This document shows positions 45,351 through 54,302 of a stretch of 64,000 nucleotides of DNA, piece after piece; position 1 is the stretch's first letter, and each line of letters starts with the position of its first letter. Origin of the DNA: Chitinophagales bacterium. Its GTDB lineage: Bacteria; Bacteroidota; Bacteroidia; Chitinophagales; Saprospiraceae. The stretch lies in assembly GCA_017303875.1 (NCBI GenBank), contig JAFLBP010000014.1, positions 62,001-126,000 on the forward strand. Direction: 5' to 3'. The position numbers were made by a program, and so were the translations under genes. The notes beneath the pieces were generated by a model. It did not search any database and had not been told where the DNA came from. It saw only the letters and a program-made list of their open reading frames with translations.

Positions 45351-47693
45351 TTAAGCGAATTTTTGTTTTTCGTGAATGTCCCACAAGCCCCATTGCGTAC
45401 CCACTTCTCCTTCGTGGTGGAGTTTCCAGGACTCATCGAAGGAGGAGAAATAAAAGAGCTCTACCCCATCGGTTTTGGCCCATTGTTGGGCATTGAGGAA
45501 GTATTTCATCGCGTTTTCGGCAGAAGGCTGGGCGCCTTCCACATTTTGGCCGTTGCTGGGCCAGCCGGTTTCGGTGATGATGACCTTTTTATTGCCGGCC
45601 ACCGCCTGGGTGAGCGCGTACATGCGCTGCATGTATTGGAGGGCATGTGCGTTGTCGGCGCCTTCCCAGAAGGGGTAGCAGTTGATGAGCAGCACATCGC
45701 AGGCGGCCACGAGTTCGGGTTTGTCGAGGAAGTGGAAGTAGGCGTCAACATAACCCAGCGGGATATGCCTGGGCAGCAGTTCGCGCACGCGGCGCAGGTA
45801 GGCCACGATTTCGGCTTCGGAGGCTTCGTTGCGTTGCAGCACTTCATTGCCCACGGCAGCGATGTCGACCAATCCGGCTTCGGCCAATTGCACAAGTGCC
45901 TGTATTTCGCGTTCATTGCGGGCTTTATCGCTGCTGATCCAGGCGCCGACGAGGGTTTTCAGGCCTTTTTCGCGGGCGACTTTGGGCGTCAGTTCATTGC
46001 CCTGGGTACAGGAGAAAGTGCGCACCCATTGGGTATGGGGGGCAATGATGTCTACACGGCGGCGGATCTGGGTTTCCGAGAGGGTGTCACTGGTATTCTG
46101 ACCTTCGGCGTAAGGGCTGAAGCAGATGCCGTGCATGCCGTTTTGAAGGGTTTGGGCGAACATGGCTTTCAGCTCTGCCGTGGTTTTGCCGCTGAAGTCG
46201 AGGCCGCTGTGGGTATTCAGGTTGAGGCCTGCGCTCAGGGCGCGCAATTTGCCCGGCAGATAAGCCGAAGAGCTGATCGCTGTACCGGCTTTTTTCTGTT
46301 CAATGGCGGCGCGGATTTCCAGGGTACGCTCTTCGGATACATCATAATCCCGCATCACCCAAATAGCAATTAAAGTACCGATAAGTGGTATCGCAGAAAA
46401 GAACAGTCGTAGCTCAAACATGGTTTCGTATGTCTGCGTTGCCGCACCGGAGTTAAAGTCTATAAATGTTAAAATCAGACCGCTCAAAAGCCCTGCAATG
46501 GCTAAACCAAATTTTACCATCCACCAATAAATGGCGCCAAAAATACCTTCTCTTCGCTTGCCGGTATTTAACTCATCAATGTCAATGACATCAGAAGTCA
46601 TAGACATCATCAGGGTAAACAGGCTGCCTATTCCAAATGATATAAAGGGCAACGCAAACAGAAATAAATACGGTTTGCCCGGAACAAATAAAAACAACAG
46701 GGAAACATATCCGATGATGGATAAAGATTGAGACCAAATAAATGCCTTCCTTTTGCCCATCACTTTGGACATTTTCGCAACAATAGGAATAATTAGTAAA
46801 GTTGTAAATATAGCCCCTACAGAGCCAAATAATGTAGGCCAAACACCCTGACCGCTACCATTAAACAGATAATATTTTATAATGAAAAAAGAAAATCCCG
46901 CTGTCGTGTTGAATGCATTAAAAATAAAAAAAGTAGCAATACACAGTTTTTTAAATGGAACTATTTTTAAAGCTTCTTTAAAGCCCTGAATGATCAAATC
47001 AAAACTTCTACCCGCATTTGAAAGCGTCAAAGGCTCATAGTTTTCATTTAAAGTTGACTTGCTTTTTATAAAAATACCTGGAATTACTGCCAAAATGGTA
47101 CAAACTATGGCGCCATATATGGCCAATGTTCTTGTTGCTTCTTCGGCTGAAGGGAAAAGTGTTTCATCATACATAATTACCCACAACCAGGGCGCGAATA
47201 CCCATGCCAATTGTCCAATTAATTGTGAAGTAGCCATGATAGACGTTCTCTCGTGAAAGTCATCACTCATTTCATAGCCCATTGCTACAAAAGGCACACT
47301 GAAAATAGTTATTCCTAAATAAAAGGCTAAGGAAAAAAGTGTAAAATAATAGAAATTATAATTCACCGAATTTGTCGTGTACAATTGCCACATAAAAGCA
47401 AATGAAACACCCGTTAGTATACCACCGGCAATCACATATTGTCTTCTTCTGCCCCATTTAGACTTCGTATTATCGGTAATGAAACCCATAATTGGGTCTG
47501 TGATGGCATCAAAAAGTTTAGGTACAAAATAGATTACGCTGACCATCCAGCCCGGAAACCCTAATTTGTCAATTAAAATCACAATAAATATTCCCAGCAT
47601 CGCTGGAAACAATTGATTGGCGAGCATCCCTAATCCGAAGGCAACCTTTTGCCCGAAGGGAACTTTATTGGAAGATGGTGTAGCATTACTCAT
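45351..47693 (-). CDS. Fusion of GPH-family sugar symporter and GH17 domain
   Basis: Residues 1 to about 445 form a twelve-helix glycoside-pentoside-hexuronide symporter of the MelB type, with the signature DAITDPIMGFITDNTKSKWG after helix 2. A linker (about 446-478) leads to a complete GH17 barrel (about 480-780), with AVGNEVLQ (E617) and ITETGWPSNG (E708). GPH proteins have both termini in the cytoplasm, so the enzyme should face the cytoplasm and act on glucan oligosaccharides as they enter. The symporter-coding DNA (about 46370-47693) is visibly AT-richer than the GH17-coding part, suggesting fusion of parts with different histories. A sequencing frameshift is unlikely because the frame is continuous, but a missed stop between two genes should be checked. 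Confidence 0.82.
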   Translation of the reverse strand: MSNATPSSNKVPFGQKVAFGLGMLANQLFPAMLGIFIVILIDKLGFPGWMVSVIYFVPKLFDAITDPIMGFITDNTKSKWGRRRQYVIAGGILTGVSFAFMWQLYTTNSVNYNFYYFTLFSLAFYLGITIFSVPFVAMGYEMSDDFHERTSIMATSQLIGQLAWVFAPWLWVIMYDETLFPSAEEATRTLAIYGAIVCTILAVIPGIFIKSKSTLNENYEPLTLSNAGRSFDLIIQGFKEALKIVPFKKLCIATFFIFNAFNTTAGFSFFIIKYYLFNGSGQGVWPTLFGSVGAIFTTLLIIPIVAKMSKVMGKRKAFIWSQSLSIIGYVSLLFLFVPGKPYLFLFALPFISFGIGSLFTLMMSMTSDVIDIDELNTGKRREGIFGAIYWWMVKFGLAIAGLLSGLILTFIDFNSGAATQTYETMFELRLFFSAIPLIGTLIAIWVMRDYDVSEERTLEIRAAIEQKKAGTAISSSAYLPGKLRALSAGLNLNTHSGLDFSGKTTAELKAMFAQTLQNGMHGICFSPYAEGQNTSDTLSETQIRRRVDIIAPHTQWVRTFSCTQGNELTPKVAREKGLKTLVGAWISSDKARNEREIQALVQLAEAGLVDIAAVGNEVLQRNEASEAEIVAYLRRVRELLPRHIPLGYVDAYFHFLDKPELVAACDVLLINCYPFWEGADNAHALQYMQRMYALTQAVAGNKKVIITETGWPSNGQNVEGAQPSAENAMKYFLNAQQWAKTDGVELFYFSSFDESWKLHHEGEVGTQWGLWDIHEKQKFA

Positions 47694-47746
47694 AACGGGT
47701 GTCGCGTTTGTTGATTAAGATGGCTTGTTTTGTTTTGTATTGATTT

Positions 47747-49042
47747 TCAGTGCTTTGCAGGCACTTCCAACTTCATGGGAGGCAGCGGTACCTGCCGGAG
47801 CAGGGCCGCTTTATCGCCGTTAAAGGTTTTTTCAATGGCATGCCCGTCTCTGCGCAGCCCTTTGAAAATACCTTTGTCTACCAAATCCCAGATGGCATAT
47901 TTGGCTTTGCCGTCGAGGGTAAAAAGGCCAAAATGGTTTTCCGAGCCACCGGGATTGGCAGCGTCTTTCCAGATTTCATCGAAGGCTTCAAAGTAGAAGC
48001 AGGCAATGCGCTCCCGGTTGGTCCACTCGCGCATCATCTGGTAATACATTCCCTCCTTGTATTCGTCGGTTGCTTTGGAGCCATTGAGGCCGTAATGTTC
48101 ATTAGAGGCGCTGGCCCAGCCGGTTTCGCCGATATGTACGGGTTTGTTCTGGCCCTGGCCTTTCATGTACTGCACCACGCTTCGGTATTGCGTCATGGCG
48201 TAGTTGCGGGCGCGGATCATGGCAGCGGCGATTTTAGCCGAATCCGGCAGGTTTTCTTCACCCTTGAAATTGCCCCAGAAATCGGGGTTGTAGTGGGTGT
48301 CGTGCATGGGGTAGGTATGCATGGAAATGTAATCTACCGCAGCGATGAGCTTGTTGAGATCCTCGACGTGGTATTCAGCGCCGCCGCCGCCCCAGGAGGC
48401 GAAGTTATCGGAACTGGTGACCCAGAGGTCTTTGGGGAGTTGGCCGCTTTGTTTGAGTGCCTGGAGCTGGTTGACGTATTTGAGAATAATGCCGGGCTGC
48501 ACGTAGTAGCTGGCGGCCCATTTAACCATGGCTTCATTGCCTACGGCGATGATTTTCACAATGTCGGGGTACTCTCGGGCCATATCCACGGCGCGTTGAA
48601 TTTCGGCGGCATTGGCAATGTCGTCTTCCTGATTGTGGTCGGGATGATCGGTCCAGGCGTATTTGCAGTCTATCCAGGCGCCGAGCATGACGTACATTTC
48701 AAAGTTGGGGTCTTCCTGCTTGAGGGCGCGGATGGCTTTGAGCAAATTGGCGGCTTCTGCCAGTTTGGTGTTGTAGGTACGCAGTACGCGGATGTTCATG
48801 GCAGCGAGGATTTTCATATCCTCCTGCAATTGCGCTACGCTGGGTTGTATTTCACGGCTTTTTCCCCTGTATCCGCCATAAGAAATGGCTAAGTAATCGG
48901 GATTTCCCAAAATGTCTTTTGCTGTCACGGATTGTTTATTTTGTGCTCGGGTTGATGGACGATTATGTACCCCGCATGCTGTTGCAAGCAACAGGATGCA
49001 GAGGAGCATCAGGTTTTGCAGGTTGATTGGTTGGTGTGGCAT
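47747..49042 (-). CDS. GH17-like lipoprotein
   Basis: The 431-residue protein has a lipoprotein signal, LLCILLLATACGV, with lipidated cysteine C23. The mature domain is GH17-like: AISYGGYRGKSRE, IIAVGNEAMVKW with acid/base E170, and PVHIGETGWASAS with nucleophile E306. YFEAFDEIWKDA and GLFTLDGKAKYAIWDL follow. It should be anchored at the outer membrane or periplasm and trim beta-1,3-glucan. It is more diverged from the two other GH17 domains than they are from each other. The symporter-GH17 gene follows after 53 bases. Confidence 0.82.
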   Translation of the reverse strand: MPHQPINLQNLMLLCILLLATACGVHNRPSTRAQNKQSVTAKDILGNPDYLAISYGGYRGKSREIQPSVAQLQEDMKILAAMNIRVLRTYNTKLAEAANLLKAIRALKQEDPNFEMYVMLGAWIDCKYAWTDHPDHNQEDDIANAAEIQRAVDMAREYPDIVKIIAVGNEAMVKWAASYYVQPGIILKYVNQLQALKQSGQLPKDLWVTSSDNFASWGGGGAEYHVEDLNKLIAAVDYISMHTYPMHDTHYNPDFWGNFKGEENLPDSAKIAAAMIRARNYAMTQYRSVVQYMKGQGQNKPVHIGETGWASASNEHYGLNGSKATDEYKEGMYYQMMREWTNRERIACFYFEAFDEIWKDAANPGGSENHFGLFTLDGKAKYAIWDLVDKGIFKGLRRDGHAIEKTFNGDKAALLRQVPLPPMKLEVPAKH

Positions 49043-49455
49043 TGTTTATGGTTTGTTTCAGTCATTTGTTGGGGTTGTTTGGGGGTAGTAGTTATTTCAA
49101 AAACGCTTGGTTTTCATGTCTTCCGGAAAGATTTTGGGGCAATATTTTTCCAAATATTTGACCATTAAAAACCGAGCTGACCTCGGAGAGGTCGAATGTT
49201 TGTAGCATTTCGTTCATGTCATTACCATTTGGCACCCTACAAACATTCGACCTCTCCGAGGTCGGTATATGTTGTCTTGCATTTGCTACAAACATTCGAC
49301 CTCTCCGAGGTCGGTGTATGTTGTTTTGCATTTACAACCCAAAACACAATCCGACCTCGGAGAGGTCGAATGTTTGTAGCATTTACAACCCAAAACCAAT
49401 CCGACCTCGGAGAGGTCGAACGTTTGTAGCATTTATTAGGGCGTTTAACAGGCCA
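49043..49455. repeat. REP-like palindrome cluster
   Basis: No gene is seen in these 413 bases. Five copies of an imperfect palindrome (core GACCTCGGAGAGGTC, or its complement GACCTCTCCGAGGTC) occur at about 49179, 49248, 49298, 49351 and 49401. Each is flanked on one side by GAATGTTTGTAGC or the reverse complement GCTACAAACATTC. Orientation alternates, and some copies carry an ACAACCCAAAACxxAATCC spacer. They abut the IS200-type transposase gene at 49456-49929. Confidence 0.9.
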
Positions 49456-49929
49456 TCATTCTTCGTCCGGAATAAAAAAATCAAATATTCTTTTACTCCC
49501 GATTTCTATATCAAAATCAGACAAAATTTTCAAAAACTCCTCTTCAAACGTGCGCCTGCTGTGGTGTTCTTTTTGATTCAGAACATATTTACAAACCGCA
49601 TCTACATGCGAGCGACTATAGGAAAATGCACCATACCCAGCCTGCCATTCAAATTGAAACGTTGAAAAATGACGTTCCTTAATGAAGGCATTAGACGACT
49701 TTTTAATTTCGGCAACCAGACTTGATATAGATTCAGCTGGTTTCAGACCTAAAAAGATGTGTATGTGATCCGGCATACCACCAATCGCTAACATTTTATG
49801 GCCGCGATGCTCCACGATGCCTGTGATGTACTTATTCAATTCTTCTTCCCATTCCGGCGCAATAAGCGCCTGCCTGTTCTTAACCGCAAAGACGATTTGA
49901 ACATAGAGTTGAGAAAATACGTCAGCCAT
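49456..49929 (-). CDS. IS200-like (REP-associated) transposase
   Basis: The 157-residue Y1 transposase starts MADVFSQLYVQIVFAVKNRQ. It has the HUH pair in GGMPDHIHIFLGL, the catalytic tyrosine expected in the C-terminal helix region (near SRSHVDAVCKYVLNQ), and FEWQAGYGAFSYS. It nicks and rejoins single-stranded DNA. It is adjacent to five palindromes resembling REP sequences, so it may be a RAYT domesticated to spread them rather than a free insertion sequence. No IS ends were recognised. It interrupts the glucan gene series but shares its strand. Confidence 0.88.
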   Translation of the reverse strand: MADVFSQLYVQIVFAVKNRQALIAPEWEEELNKYITGIVEHRGHKMLAIGGMPDHIHIFLGLKPAESISSLVAEIKKSSNAFIKERHFSTFQFEWQAGYGAFSYSRSHVDAVCKYVLNQKEHHSRRTFEEEFLKILSDFDIEIGSKRIFDFFIPDEE

Positions 49930-49998
49930 AGTTAAATTTTGTTTTAATGAATTGGTTTGCTAAGCGGTAACAATACATGACCGCTGACGAGCTTGAAA

Positions 49999-52900
49999 TC
50001 AAACGCCATGCAACATCCCCGCTCGAATTTCAACCCTGATTTGCACGATCTCACCCCTGCGTTCAAATATGCTCCGGCTGTTATCGGCATCTAAGCGCAG
50101 GCCGTCCACGCTGGTGGTGTCGCCACTTTGGTCGGTCATGTGCACGCGGTTTGCATCGGCCAGCGCGTACACGATCGGCGTCTGGCAATAGGTAAAGGCT
50201 AATGTACCCGCCGCCAGCGGCAATTGCCGGGTTTCCTGATGCACATCCACATATTCAAATACTTCGGCGCTTTGCAGAAACTCGTCTTTGCGCAACAGAC
50301 TGGGATTGAATTGCAGACAACCATCCTGCACCCAAACGCCCAATTCGCCGAAACGACTCAGCAGGTCTTCCTTCACCTGCCCCGTCATGCCCGGCTGCTG
50401 TGCGCCTTTGCCTGCCGGCGTATGCGAATATGGATCGGTCGGAAATGCCCCGTACAAGGCAGGCGATTTGTGCACGCCAATGCCCTCGCTGATGTCGTAA
50501 TAATGCGCCAGCATACGCTGTATGGTACTCGGCGCTTCGCCCGATTCCACCGCGCTCCGGCAACATTCCAGCACAGCAAGCTGTAGCTTGGAAACCATGT
50601 GCCAGTAAATAGAACCCAAGCCCTCGTACCCGTAAAAGGTGCCGGAACGGCCGGTAAAAGCTTTGTGGTTGAATAAATCTTCAAAAATCTGCAACACCAG
50701 TCCCCGTTCGGCAACAGCCAATTCGGCGTGTTTGCTATCCGACAAAGCCTCCAGCGCCGCGTGCAGATCGGCTGCATTCTTGAAATTGCTGTTGAAATGC
50801 AAAACACCGTCCACGTCGCGCTCCACAATATCTGTATTGCCCTCGGCCAGGAGCTGACCCAGCAGACGCGATTGCCCGACGGCCTCGGCTGGCACGATAT
50901 TTTTTTCTAAAAAACCAGGCAATGCCTTGTTGGGATACAAGAGGTAACTGTTCTGATCCGGACGATATAAACGGCTCTTTTTCAGACTGTCGAGTACACT
51001 GACGACCTCCGGAGCAGATAAATAACCGGCGCTCAGTACAGCTACCTGACCTTCCAGCATCTCGCTCAGCCAGGCTATGGAAACGCGGTCTTCGCCTTCC
51101 ACGCTCATCAGGTTGTAGGCGTGGTACATGTTGTCGGAGCGTTTGTTGGCCTCAATGGTATGCTCCAGGAATTTAAGCGCCAGCTCAAAGAAATCCCGGA
51201 TTGCCTGCAAGGAAACGGATTGTTTGCCGCCCGAAAACGAACGCTCGTACAGGGCCGTGCGGTAGTTGCTGCCCGCCTGACCCAGACCATCCAGCACCCG
51301 CTTGCGCTCGGTATCGCTGATTTTTCCGTCCAGCAAATGCGCATTGGCTTGGAGGGTTTGCGCTACGCCGTTCAGGAATTGCAGCAGCTCTTCGGAAACG
51401 GCTACTTCCTGCGGCGCAGATGCGGTCATTACATTTTTGAAAAATGCCAGAAAGCGGCGCAGGTAGCAGAGGGTCACCACCGAAACGCCATTGCCCACCA
51501 GGGCGTTGTTGGCGTCGTTCCATTCGGGCCGCTGGGTATTCATCCAGATGCCCGCTTCGGGGATAAAATTGGATAATTTGGCCAATACCGTCGCCAGTAT
51601 TTTTTCAATAAAGCTTACGGTGTGGATGCGCCCGTTCTGATCCTGCAACAAAGCGCCGTCGGCGCCCAGCAGGGCTTTCCGCACGTGAATGGCTTTGTCG
51701 GAATCGTGGTCGAATGCAATGGTATCTTTCGGGTTTTGAAGTGTTTCGGCGTAGGTTTTGATGCGGTAGGGTACATTGGCGTATACAAAGCGCTCCCGAC
51801 TGAACAATTGTTCGAGCCGACCGGGCGTGTGGCTTTGCATAAACTCCAGAAACTTCAGCAGGTAAATGATCTGGTGATCGCCCCAATAACCGATATACGA
51901 CCAGGGATTGTCCGGTTCAATGGTTTCCCAATCGAAGCCGTCTTTAGTAACCCGGTAGGGGTTATAGCCATCGAAAGTACTGGCGTTCAGGAATTTATAC
52001 ACCATATTCTCGATGAAAGCCGGATAGGCGTGGGCCAGCGCTTCCCAGTTTTGGAAGATGTCGCGCCAGTTGCCCTGGTAATCGAGAATTTTGGAGCCGT
52101 CTTTTTCGCTACGGGTATTGATGGAAAACCAGTTCCAGGGCCGGCTGGGGTCGCCGTGCCGACGGCTGAATTTGAGCGGCAGGTATTCCAGACTCAGGCG
52201 CGTGAAATGCGGGTCGCCGCTTTGTTCGGCAAGGGTTTTCAGGGTAAAAAGGGAAAAAATTTCGGGCAGGGCGTCCACCCGGGCGCGCGCCTGTTCAAAA
52301 ACGTCTTTATTGGCTTTGGACAAATAATGGCTGAAATCCCATTTTTCAATTTGATAATTGTCGTCAAAAATGCCGCCGCGCATGATATTGAACAGGGCAT
52401 TAGAAAAATGGCGGGTGTCGCGGCGATGATCGGAACTGCGTTGCAGGCCGTCGGCAGCGGCGTTCAGGGCCAGCAGGCGTTTGGTACCGGCGGCAATATC
52501 GGTCTCCAGCATTGGCTGCAAATCCTGCTTGCTCCGCAGCAAGGCCCGGAGGCGTGCTACTGCGGAATGGCTCTGATTGACATTGGCTACAATTTGCCAG
52601 GATTTCGCTGTTTGTGCCGGCAAATGAATGTTCTGATGCAGGAAATACGCGCCTTTTTCAGCTTTTACATCCGTTTCCTGATGCAGCGGCTGGCCCTTGC
52701 GGAAAGCGCTCACTTGCAGGGAAGAGAGCAGGCGAGTCGGGTTTTCGAGACCGTTCGACCAGGCCACATTGGCTTTCAGGGCTTCGCTGGGCTCGGCTTT
52801 ATCCACAATAATGGCGCTCAGGGCGAAAATACCGAGGCCCGTTGCCGTATCCAATTCGCTGCGTTTGTAAGCGTCTACAAGGTTGCTGGCGCTGTTTTGC

Positions 52901-53415
52901 AGGCTGCTGGGTACACCGCTGGGCATAATATTCTGAATACCGTCGAGCAGGGAAATTTCCGCAGCATGGTCGGCGTGGTTGTGCAGGCTTGATTTCCGGA
53001 CAAAACCAAATTGATCGCTTGTATTCCAGGCCACCTGAAAACTCAGTTGCAGGTCGTGGTTCAGCTCTTCAAAAATGATTTTATTGCCGTACACATGCTT
53101 GTACAAATTCCGTGTAATGCGGTACGCGCCTTCGTCGCGGTCGGAAAAAGGCTCCCAGCGTTGCGACTTTTCGCCCCTTTTTACCCAAAAAACAGACTTG
53201 CTTCCCGTCATTTCCACCGATTCGGTGATCTTATCGTCGGTGTAATACGGGAAAAGGGCATAGTCGGCATTTTTGCGTCCGGCGCTCAGGCCGCCATTGC
53301 TGGAAATGAACATCCAGTGATCGGAATCGCTGACAATGCTCATGAAGAAAGGGCGCAGCGCAGCGCTGTCCGGGAGTTTGAAGTAGCGTTCGCCGTCAAT
53401 TTGCGTATATTCCAT
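49999..53415 (-). CDS. Cytoplasmic glycan phosphorylase, GH149/GH161-like (GH94 superfamily)
   Basis: The 1138-residue protein has no signal peptide. It begins with a beta-sandwich of about 300 residues (HWMFISSNGGLSAGRKNADY), continues with an (alpha/alpha)6-like barrel, and includes PEWNDANNALVGNGVS (about 630-645). The last motif matches the DWND-type site of the GH94 superfamily, with D634 as the expected proton donor. Enzymes of this size and context (GH149, GH161) phosphorolyse beta-1,3-glucans to glucose-1-phosphate and often lie beside GH16 and GH17 genes. Assignment to one family needs a profile search. It would save ATP when using imported laminarin oligosaccharides. Confidence 0.72.
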   Translation of the reverse strand: MEYTQIDGERYFKLPDSAALRPFFMSIVSDSDHWMFISSNGGLSAGRKNADYALFPYYTDDKITESVEMTGSKSVFWVKRGEKSQRWEPFSDRDEGAYRITRNLYKHVYGNKIIFEELNHDLQLSFQVAWNTSDQFGFVRKSSLHNHADHAAEISLLDGIQNIMPSGVPSSLQNSASNLVDAYKRSELDTATGLGIFALSAIIVDKAEPSEALKANVAWSNGLENPTRLLSSLQVSAFRKGQPLHQETDVKAEKGAYFLHQNIHLPAQTAKSWQIVANVNQSHSAVARLRALLRSKQDLQPMLETDIAAGTKRLLALNAAADGLQRSSDHRRDTRHFSNALFNIMRGGIFDDNYQIEKWDFSHYLSKANKDVFEQARARVDALPEIFSLFTLKTLAEQSGDPHFTRLSLEYLPLKFSRRHGDPSRPWNWFSINTRSEKDGSKILDYQGNWRDIFQNWEALAHAYPAFIENMVYKFLNASTFDGYNPYRVTKDGFDWETIEPDNPWSYIGYWGDHQIIYLLKFLEFMQSHTPGRLEQLFSRERFVYANVPYRIKTYAETLQNPKDTIAFDHDSDKAIHVRKALLGADGALLQDQNGRIHTVSFIEKILATVLAKLSNFIPEAGIWMNTQRPEWNDANNALVGNGVSVVTLCYLRRFLAFFKNVMTASAPQEVAVSEELLQFLNGVAQTLQANAHLLDGKISDTERKRVLDGLGQAGSNYRTALYERSFSGGKQSVSLQAIRDFFELALKFLEHTIEANKRSDNMYHAYNLMSVEGEDRVSIAWLSEMLEGQVAVLSAGYLSAPEVVSVLDSLKKSRLYRPDQNSYLLYPNKALPGFLEKNIVPAEAVGQSRLLGQLLAEGNTDIVERDVDGVLHFNSNFKNAADLHAALEALSDSKHAELAVAERGLVLQIFEDLFNHKAFTGRSGTFYGYEGLGSIYWHMVSKLQLAVLECCRSAVESGEAPSTIQRMLAHYYDISEGIGVHKSPALYGAFPTDPYSHTPAGKGAQQPGMTGQVKEDLLSRFGELGVWVQDGCLQFNPSLLRKDEFLQSAEVFEYVDVHQETRQLPLAAGTLAFTYCQTPIVYALADANRVHMTDQSGDTTSVDGLRLDADNSRSIFERRGEIVQIRVEIRAGMLHGV

Positions 53416-53418
53416 TTT

Positions 53419-53451
53419 CAGTTATCAGTCAGCAGTTAGCAGTTATCAGTT
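53419..53451. repeat. Short direct repeats in the GH16-phosphorylase junction
   Basis: A stretch of CAGTTATCAG and CAGTTAGCAG direct repeats starts just past the phosphorylase start codon side and reaches into the GH16 stop codon. It is likely slippage-derived. Confidence 0.55.
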
Positions 53452-54282
53452 GACCTCTTTGTAGACCCTCACGTAATCTACCAGCATGGTTTGCGGGAAG
53501 TTGGTTTGTGGGGTTGGGAAGCCTACAAAATTGCCGCCTACAGCAACGTTCATAATCAGGAAAAAAGGTTGATTATACACCCATTCGCCGGGAACGTCTT
53601 CTGGTGTAAGGCGTTGGTAGAGGGTATCATCTACAAAAAAATCGACGTAATTTTCGCCCCATTCCACCGCAAAAACGTGAAATTCGGTATCAAAACGGCT
53701 GTTGCTCAGGGCAAAGCTTTTGGTAACGGCTGCGCCACCGGAATAGCCGGGGCCGTGGAGGGTGCCGTGTATCAGCGTGGGTTGCTGCCCCCGAAATTCC
53801 ATGATGTCAATTTCGCCGCACTGCGGCCAGGAAACTTCATCAATGTTGTTGCCCAGCATCCAGAATGCCGGCCAGATACCGGGGCCCCAGGGCATTTTCA
53901 TACGCGCCTCGTAGCGGCCGTAGGCCTGCGCGAAAACGCCTTTGGTGTTCAAACGCGCCGAAGTAAAGGCGCGCCCGGAGAAGTTTTCCTTGCGGGCCGT
54001 AATGGCTAAATTGCCCGCGCCGTCGAGCGACACGTTTTCCGGCCGATTGGTGTAGTATTGTAATTCCTGATTGCCCCAGCCATCGTTGCCGGGACCAATG
54101 CCAATGTCGTAGGTCCATTTGGCAGGATCAGGTGATGTGCCGGCAGTACCGGAGAAATCATCCTCCCAGACCAGCTGATATTTGCGCTCGCTGATACCGT
54201 TGTCCTCCTTGCAGCCAAGCCACAGGCCTGCCACTGCGACGAGCATAACGCAGCGTCTCAGAAATGAAGCATTGATTTTCAT
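53446..54282 (-). CDS. GH16 laminarinase lipoprotein
   Basis: The 278-residue protein has a lipobox, LWLGCKED, with cysteine C24. One GH16 domain follows, with the catalytic motif CGEIDIMEFRG (E157, D159, E162), plus WGNQELQYYTNRPENV and YGRYEARMKMPWGPGIWPAFW upstream. This combination is typical of bacterial endo-beta-1,3-glucanases (laminarinases). It should be tethered to the outer membrane and cut beta-1,3 or mixed 1,3/1,4 glucans. It starts 20 bases after the binding-protein gene and precedes the phosphorylase gene by 30 bases. Confidence 0.93.
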   Translation of the reverse strand: MKINASFLRRCVMLVAVAGLWLGCKEDNGISERKYQLVWEDDFSGTAGTSPDPAKWTYDIGIGPGNDGWGNQELQYYTNRPENVSLDGAGNLAITARKENFSGRAFTSARLNTKGVFAQAYGRYEARMKMPWGPGIWPAFWMLGNNIDEVSWPQCGEIDIMEFRGQQPTLIHGTLHGPGYSGGAAVTKSFALSNSRFDTEFHVFAVEWGENYVDFFVDDTLYQRLTPEDVPGEWVYNQPFFLIMNVAVGGNFVGFPTPQTNFPQTMLVDYVRVYKEVN

Positions 54283-54302
54283 AAACAGATTTTTTATTTG
54301 AT

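Noticed and set aside
49043..49455. CRISPR array
   Set aside because: Copies alternate in orientation and the spacers are related to each other; this fits REP-like palindromes instead.
51622..52992. 456-codon open frame antisense to the phosphorylase
   Set aside because: The phosphorylase frame is much longer and has family motifs; the antisense product has no signal, domain or start context.
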